The position numbers and the translations under genes are program-made. Positions 4,667 through 7,505 of a stretch of 7,505 nucleotides of DNA are shown piece after piece. Numbering within the stretch: the first letter of the stretch is position 1; every line of letters starts with the position of its first letter. Location of the stretch: the NCBI GenBank assembly GCA_937967425.1, contig CALBST010000086.1, positions 1 through 7,505 on the forward strand, read 5' to 3'. Below the pieces are notes generated by a model that saw only the letters and a list, made by a program, of their open reading frames with translations, was not told where the DNA came from and searched no databases. The stretch comes from an uncultured Caulobacteraceae bacterium. GTDB lineage: Bacteria > Pseudomonadota > Alphaproteobacteria > Caulobacterales > TH1-2.

Positions 4667-5863
4667 CTACAGCACGGGTTGCGGCGGCGCTTTCGCAGTC
4701 TTGCGGGATTCCGCTTCGCTTAGAACCCGTTGGTAAACCGCTAATGTGGCCGATTGCAGGGCGGCTTTCGAATAAAGCGCCCGCACCCGCTCCTGGCCTT
4801 TTCGTCCCATTTCCGCGCGTTTTTCCGCTCCCGCATCGATCATCCGTTCAATGGCGCCGCAGAGCGGACCGGCCGCGCCCGCCGGGACGAGAAAGCCGGT
4901 TTCGCCCTCGACGACCGTTTCGGTGTAGCCGCCGAGATTGGAGGCGATCACCGGGACGCCCATCGCTTCAGCTTCAACAGCGCCGCGCCCGAAGGCCTCC
5001 GGTTCGATGACGGGGAACACCGCCATGTCGGAAGCCGCGAACGCCAAAGGCATCTGCCTGAGATGGCCGACCATCGCCACCACCTGTTGCAGTCCGCCGG
5101 CTTTAATCGCGGAAAGCATTTCCTGGGTGTAAGCGCGGCGGCCCTGATCATCGCCGGCGAGTATGATTCTGACCGCGTTCGGGCGGCGTTGTTGCAGCAT
5201 GCGCGCCGCTTCGATGAGGATGAGCTGACCTTTCCAACGTGTCAGACGCGCCGGAACAAAGATCACGCATTGGCCGGGGCTCACGCCCCATTTTCCACGC
5301 ACCGCCGCAATGTCGTTCGCGCTGATTTTTGCCGGATCGAAGACATCGAGATCAACGCCGCGCGGGATCGCGGTGATGCGTTCGGGCATGACGTCGTGCT
5401 TGGAGAGGATGTGTTCGCGCGTAAATTCGGAGTTGGCGATGATCGCGTCGCCGCGCGCCATAACCGAATTGTAGAACGCTTTCAGCGGCGATCTCGCGTT
5501 GTAGATGCCGTGGTAAGTCGTCACGAACGGGACGTTCGCCATGCGCGCCGCGAGCAGCGCGCTCCATGCCGGCGCGCGCGAGCGCGCGTGAATGATCTGC
5601 ACGTTGCGCTCGCGCGCGATCTTCGCGAGCTTGAACGCATTGGCGATGAGCGTGATCGGATTTTTGGAAGCCGCAGGAATGCGGATCAATTCGCCGCCGG
5701 CCGTCTTGAGGTCCGGCTCAAGACGACCGCCGGCGGTAGCAACCAAAGCGAGCCCCCCGGCGCGGCTGATTGCCTCTGCTATTTCAAGCGTGGTCCGCTC
5801 GACCCCGCCAGCGTTTAGCTCAGGGGTAACTTGCAGAACCCTCAGGTTGTGACCTTCTTGCAA
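4667..5863 (-). CDS. Glycosyltransferase family 4 (GT-B fold)
   Basis: A retaining GT-B glycosyltransferase, likely building cell-surface polysaccharide or lipopolysaccharide in the cytoplasm. The 398 residues split into an N-terminal acceptor domain (VLQVTPELNAGGVERTTLEI, 9-28, with the glycine-rich loop; TTYHGIYN, 115-122) and a C-terminal donor domain starting near 195. FVPARLTRWKGQ (202-213) holds the donor-phosphate Arg and Lys (R206, K211). EPEAFGRGAVEAEAMG (287-302) holds the E-x7-E pair E289/E297. GVPVIASNLGG (302-312) follows, and the motifs are intact. Acceptor and sugar cannot be told. The start is uncertain. TTG at 5863 is the only standard in-frame start and its Shine-Dalgarno is weak. 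A CTG at 5845 would begin right at RVLQVTPEL, has AGAAGG seven bases upstream, and would give 392 residues. It ends ten bases before the GT9 gene and forms an operon with it. Confidence 0.93.
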   Translation of the reverse strand: MQEGHNLRVLQVTPELNAGGVERTTLEIAEAISRAGGLALVATAGGRLEPDLKTAGGELIRIPAASKNPITLIANAFKLAKIARERNVQIIHARSRAPAWSALLAARMANVPFVTTYHGIYNARSPLKAFYNSVMARGDAIIANSEFTREHILSKHDVMPERITAIPRGVDLDVFDPAKISANDIAAVRGKWGVSPGQCVIFVPARLTRWKGQLILIEAARMLQQRRPNAVRIILAGDDQGRRAYTQEMLSAIKAGGLQQVVAMVGHLRQMPLAFAASDMAVFPVIEPEAFGRGAVEAEAMGVPVIASNLGGYTETVVEGETGFLVPAGAAGPLCGAIERMIDAGAEKRAEMGRKGQERVRALYSKAALQSATLAVYQRVLSEAESRKTAKAPPQPVL

Positions 5864-6000
5864 TGCTGCCGATGCCCGTTTTCCCGCCTCGTCCGGCTAA
5901 ACTAATGTTTGATAACGGTTTTGCTTAATAAGGCGCTTAGATTCATTAAACGCGGAGTATCGAGCGGTTCTCGTTCACCCGCTATGGCCGGAGTTAGAGC
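5864..6000. promoter_or_regulatory. Divergent, AT-richer gap likely holding promoters for GT4 and hydrolase genes
   Basis: The stretch 5897-5950 is markedly richer in A/T than its surroundings, which suits promoters for the two outward-facing genes. Partial matches to -35 and -10 boxes exist on both strands (for example TTGATA at 5909-5914 and TTGCTT at 5921-5926 on plus), but none pairs with a convincing partner at the right spacing, so no box is assigned. Confidence 0.3.
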
Positions 6001-6762
6001 ATGGCCTACGGCCAGATCGAGACCCTTCAGCACAACGGCGTGCCGATCGCCTACGAGCGCTTGGCGGGCGCGGAGCCGACGTTCGTTTGGCTGGGCGGAT
6101 TCAAGTCGGACATGGCCGGGACGAAGGCGCAGACGCTGGCGGACTGGGCGAACAGATCGCAGCAAGCCTTTGTTCGGTTTGACTATTCTGGGCATGGAAG
6201 GTCGGGCGGGGCCTTCGAGGACGGCTCAATCTCGCGCTGGCTCGGCGACACGCTGGCAGTGCTGGATCAGCTCACGACCGGGCCGCTGGTGCTGGTTGGC
6301 TCGTCGATGGGGGGCTGGCTTGCCCTGCTGGCGGCGCGGGCGCGGCCGGAGCGGGTGGCGGGGCTCCTGCTCATCGCTCCTGCCGCCGACTTCACGGAGC
6401 GGCTGATGTGGCCCGGCTTCAGCCCAGAGCAGCAAGCGCGGCTCATGGCCGACGGGCGGCTCGAACTGCCTTCGGCCTATTCGCCCGAGCCCACCGTCGT
6501 CACGCGCGAGATGATCGAGGACGGACGGCGCCACCTCGTCATGGACGCGCCGTTCGCCTTCGATGGGCCGGTTCGGATCCTGGCTGGCGGCATGGATCCC
6601 GATGTGCCTTTGGCGCATGTGACGAAGCTTGCCGAGCTACTCCCCGGCCCGAAGCGTTGGATGCACACGATCGCTGACGGAGATCATCGCCTTTCGCGTC
6701 CACAGGACTTGGACGCTCTGATCGAAAACGCCACAGAGCTGCGAGATGCGCTCGCGCGCTGA
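6001..6762 (+). CDS. Alpha/beta hydrolase (ABHD10-like serine hydrolase)
   Basis: A 253-residue soluble alpha/beta hydrolase without signal peptide. The order of elements is canonical: oxyanion-side strand TFVWLGGFKSDM (27-38), FVRFDYSGHGRSGG (57-70), nucleophile elbow VLVGSSMGGW (97-106) with S102 as the nucleophile in G-x-S-x-G, then LLLIAPAADF (122-131). The acid is probably D199 in GGMDPDVP (196-203) and the base H229 in DGDHRLSRP (226-234), so the triad is complete. The FDYSGHG and GSSMGGWLALL runs resemble the mitochondrial ABHD10 group (thioester/acyl-ester hydrolases) and its alphaproteobacterial relatives. The actual substrate is unknown, and a small acyl ester or thioester is a guess. 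GGAG lies seven bases before the ATG. It is followed at 78 bases by a TPR gene on the same strand. Confidence 0.95.
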   Translation: MAYGQIETLQHNGVPIAYERLAGAEPTFVWLGGFKSDMAGTKAQTLADWANRSQQAFVRFDYSGHGRSGGAFEDGSISRWLGDTLAVLDQLTTGPLVLVGSSMGGWLALLAARARPERVAGLLLIAPAADFTERLMWPGFSPEQQARLMADGRLELPSAYSPEPTVVTREMIEDGRRHLVMDAPFAFDGPVRILAGGMDPDVPLAHVTKLAELLPGPKRWMHTIADGDHRLSRPQDLDALIENATELRDALAR

Positions 6763-6839
6763 GCGAACGGCTTGGAATTGACCGGTCTTTGAGGCATCGG
6801 TGAACGGTCCTGAGGGGGACCCGGGGAGAAATTCTGCTC

Positions 6840-7505
6840 ATGTCCATCGTCGCTGCTCTGCTTCTGCCGCTCGTGCTTGGGCAAACCTCGGCCGCGCCAA
6901 CGGGTCATCTCGGCGAGCGTTTCGCGCAGTGCCTGGCGCAGATCGACCGCAACCCCGCTGACGCCTACGAGACGGCGATGTCCTGGGCGGCGGAGGCGCA
7001 ATCGGTGCATGCGTATCGCTGCGCCGCGATGGCGCTGATCGCGCAAAACCGGTTCGACGAAGGTGCACGCCGTCTGCAATCGCTGGCCAGCGCAGTTGCG
7101 CCCGAGAACACAGCGCTCCGCGCCGAGCTTTGGTCGCAAGCGGGCAATGCGTGGTTGTTGGCGCGCGAGCCGGGCAATGCGCGCAGCGTATTCACGCGCG
7201 CGATCACCGCCATCGAAAGCGATCCCCCGCAACTGCCGGACCTGTTGATCGACCGCGCCCGCGCTTATGCGATGGAACGGGATTGGCGTCTGGCGGAGGA
7301 AGATCTCTCACGCTCGCTCGATATACGCCCGAACGACGCGCTGGCGCTGCGTTTGCGCGCGGCGGCGCGCATGAACCAGCGCTCGTTCCAACTCGCTGAA
7401 GCCGACGCGCGCGCTGCGGTGCGGCTTGAGCCTACAAACGAGGAAAACACGCTGGTGCTGGGCGATGTGCTTGAGAGCATTCGCACCGGCGCGCCCTACG
7501 AGCGC
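6840..7505 (+). CDS. Exported TPR-repeat protein, 5' part (runs off the window)
   Basis: An open frame begins at ATG 6840 and continues without a stop to the last base, giving 222 residues. Residues 1-18 (MSIVAALLLPLVLGQTSA) look like a signal peptide with cleavage near SA-AP, though the n-region has no Lys or Arg, so export is uncertain. The rest is helical with tetratricopeptide character: ALRAELWSQAGNAWLLAREP (92-111) with NARSVFTRAI; LIDRARAYAMERDWRLAEED (136-155) with LSRSLDIRP; and ALRLRAAARMNQRSFQLAEA (169-188) with DARAAVRLEP. At least three repeats of about 34 residues are visible. C31 and C61 are the only cysteines seen. Such proteins usually scaffold other proteins; no partner is indicated. 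A purine-rich GGGGAG lies 11 bases before the ATG, slightly far. It could be co-transcribed with the hydrolase gene. Confidence 0.85.
   Translation, partial: MSIVAALLLPLVLGQTSAAPTGHLGERFAQCLAQIDRNPADAYETAMSWAAEAQSVHAYRCAAMALIAQNRFDEGARRLQSLASAVAPENTALRAELWSQAGNAWLLAREPGNARSVFTRAITAIESDPPQLPDLLIDRARAYAMERDWRLAEEDLSRSLDIRPNDALALRLRAAARMNQRSFQLAEADARAAVRLEPTNEENTLVLGDVLESIRTGAPYER

Noticed and set aside
4754..5818. A 354-residue open frame on the plus strand.
   Set aside because: It is entirely antisense to the GT4 gene, which has intact motifs; the product is rich in Arg, His and Ala with no recognisable domain, as expected from reverse frames in GC-rich DNA.
6763..6839. A terminator or promoter between the hydrolase and the TPR gene.
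   Set aside because: Small GACCG/CGGTC repeats are present but form no stable stem with a T run, and no promoter boxes at proper spacing were found.

Overview
The window is GC-rich, and its conserved proteins (IF3, L35, L20, PheS alpha, and an alpha/beta hydrolase of the ABHD10-like type) read as alphaproteobacterial. I would guess Caulobacterales or Hyphomonadaceae, but that is an impression from protein style and not a test. There are no CRISPR arrays, tRNAs, rRNAs or recognisable transposases.

Layout. From 1 to 1193, on the minus strand, lies rpmI (L35) - rplT (L20) - pheS (5' part only, cut by the window edge). An intrinsic terminator sits between rplT and pheS. From 1194 to 1575 there is a 382-base gap without a gene. 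Its rpmI-proximal part can fold on the minus strand as a terminator with a mutually exclusive antiterminator, which suggests attenuation of rpmI-rplT. From 1576 to 2337, on the plus strand, are a small two-helix membrane protein and a GIY-YIG nuclease-family protein. The convergent gap 2338-2495 is filled almost exactly by one large nested palindrome with the geometry of a four-way cruciform. From 2496 to 3546, on the minus strand, are infC (IF3) and a small lipoprotein downstream of it. infC appears to start at a non-canonical ATA codon. From 3643 to 5863, also on the minus strand, is a two-gene glycosyltransferase operon (GT4, then a GT9 protein with a degraded active site), followed by a terminator-like hairpin just before infC. 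From 5864 to 6000 is an AT-richer divergent gap. From 6001 to 7505, on the plus strand, are an alpha/beta hydrolase and the start of an exported TPR protein that runs off the window.

How it fits together. Many bacteria have a contiguous infC-rpmI-rplT operon. Here infC is separated from rpmI by about 1.8 kb holding a lipoprotein gene, the palindrome, a GIY-YIG gene and a membrane-protein gene. Both halves keep features that suggest autoregulation: a poor start codon in infC and a switchable hairpin set ahead of rpmI. The glycosyltransferase pair probably serves envelope polysaccharide synthesis. The most unusual feature is the GIY-YIG gene abutting a 151-base nested palindrome, which could be a mobile or domesticated palindrome/nuclease unit.
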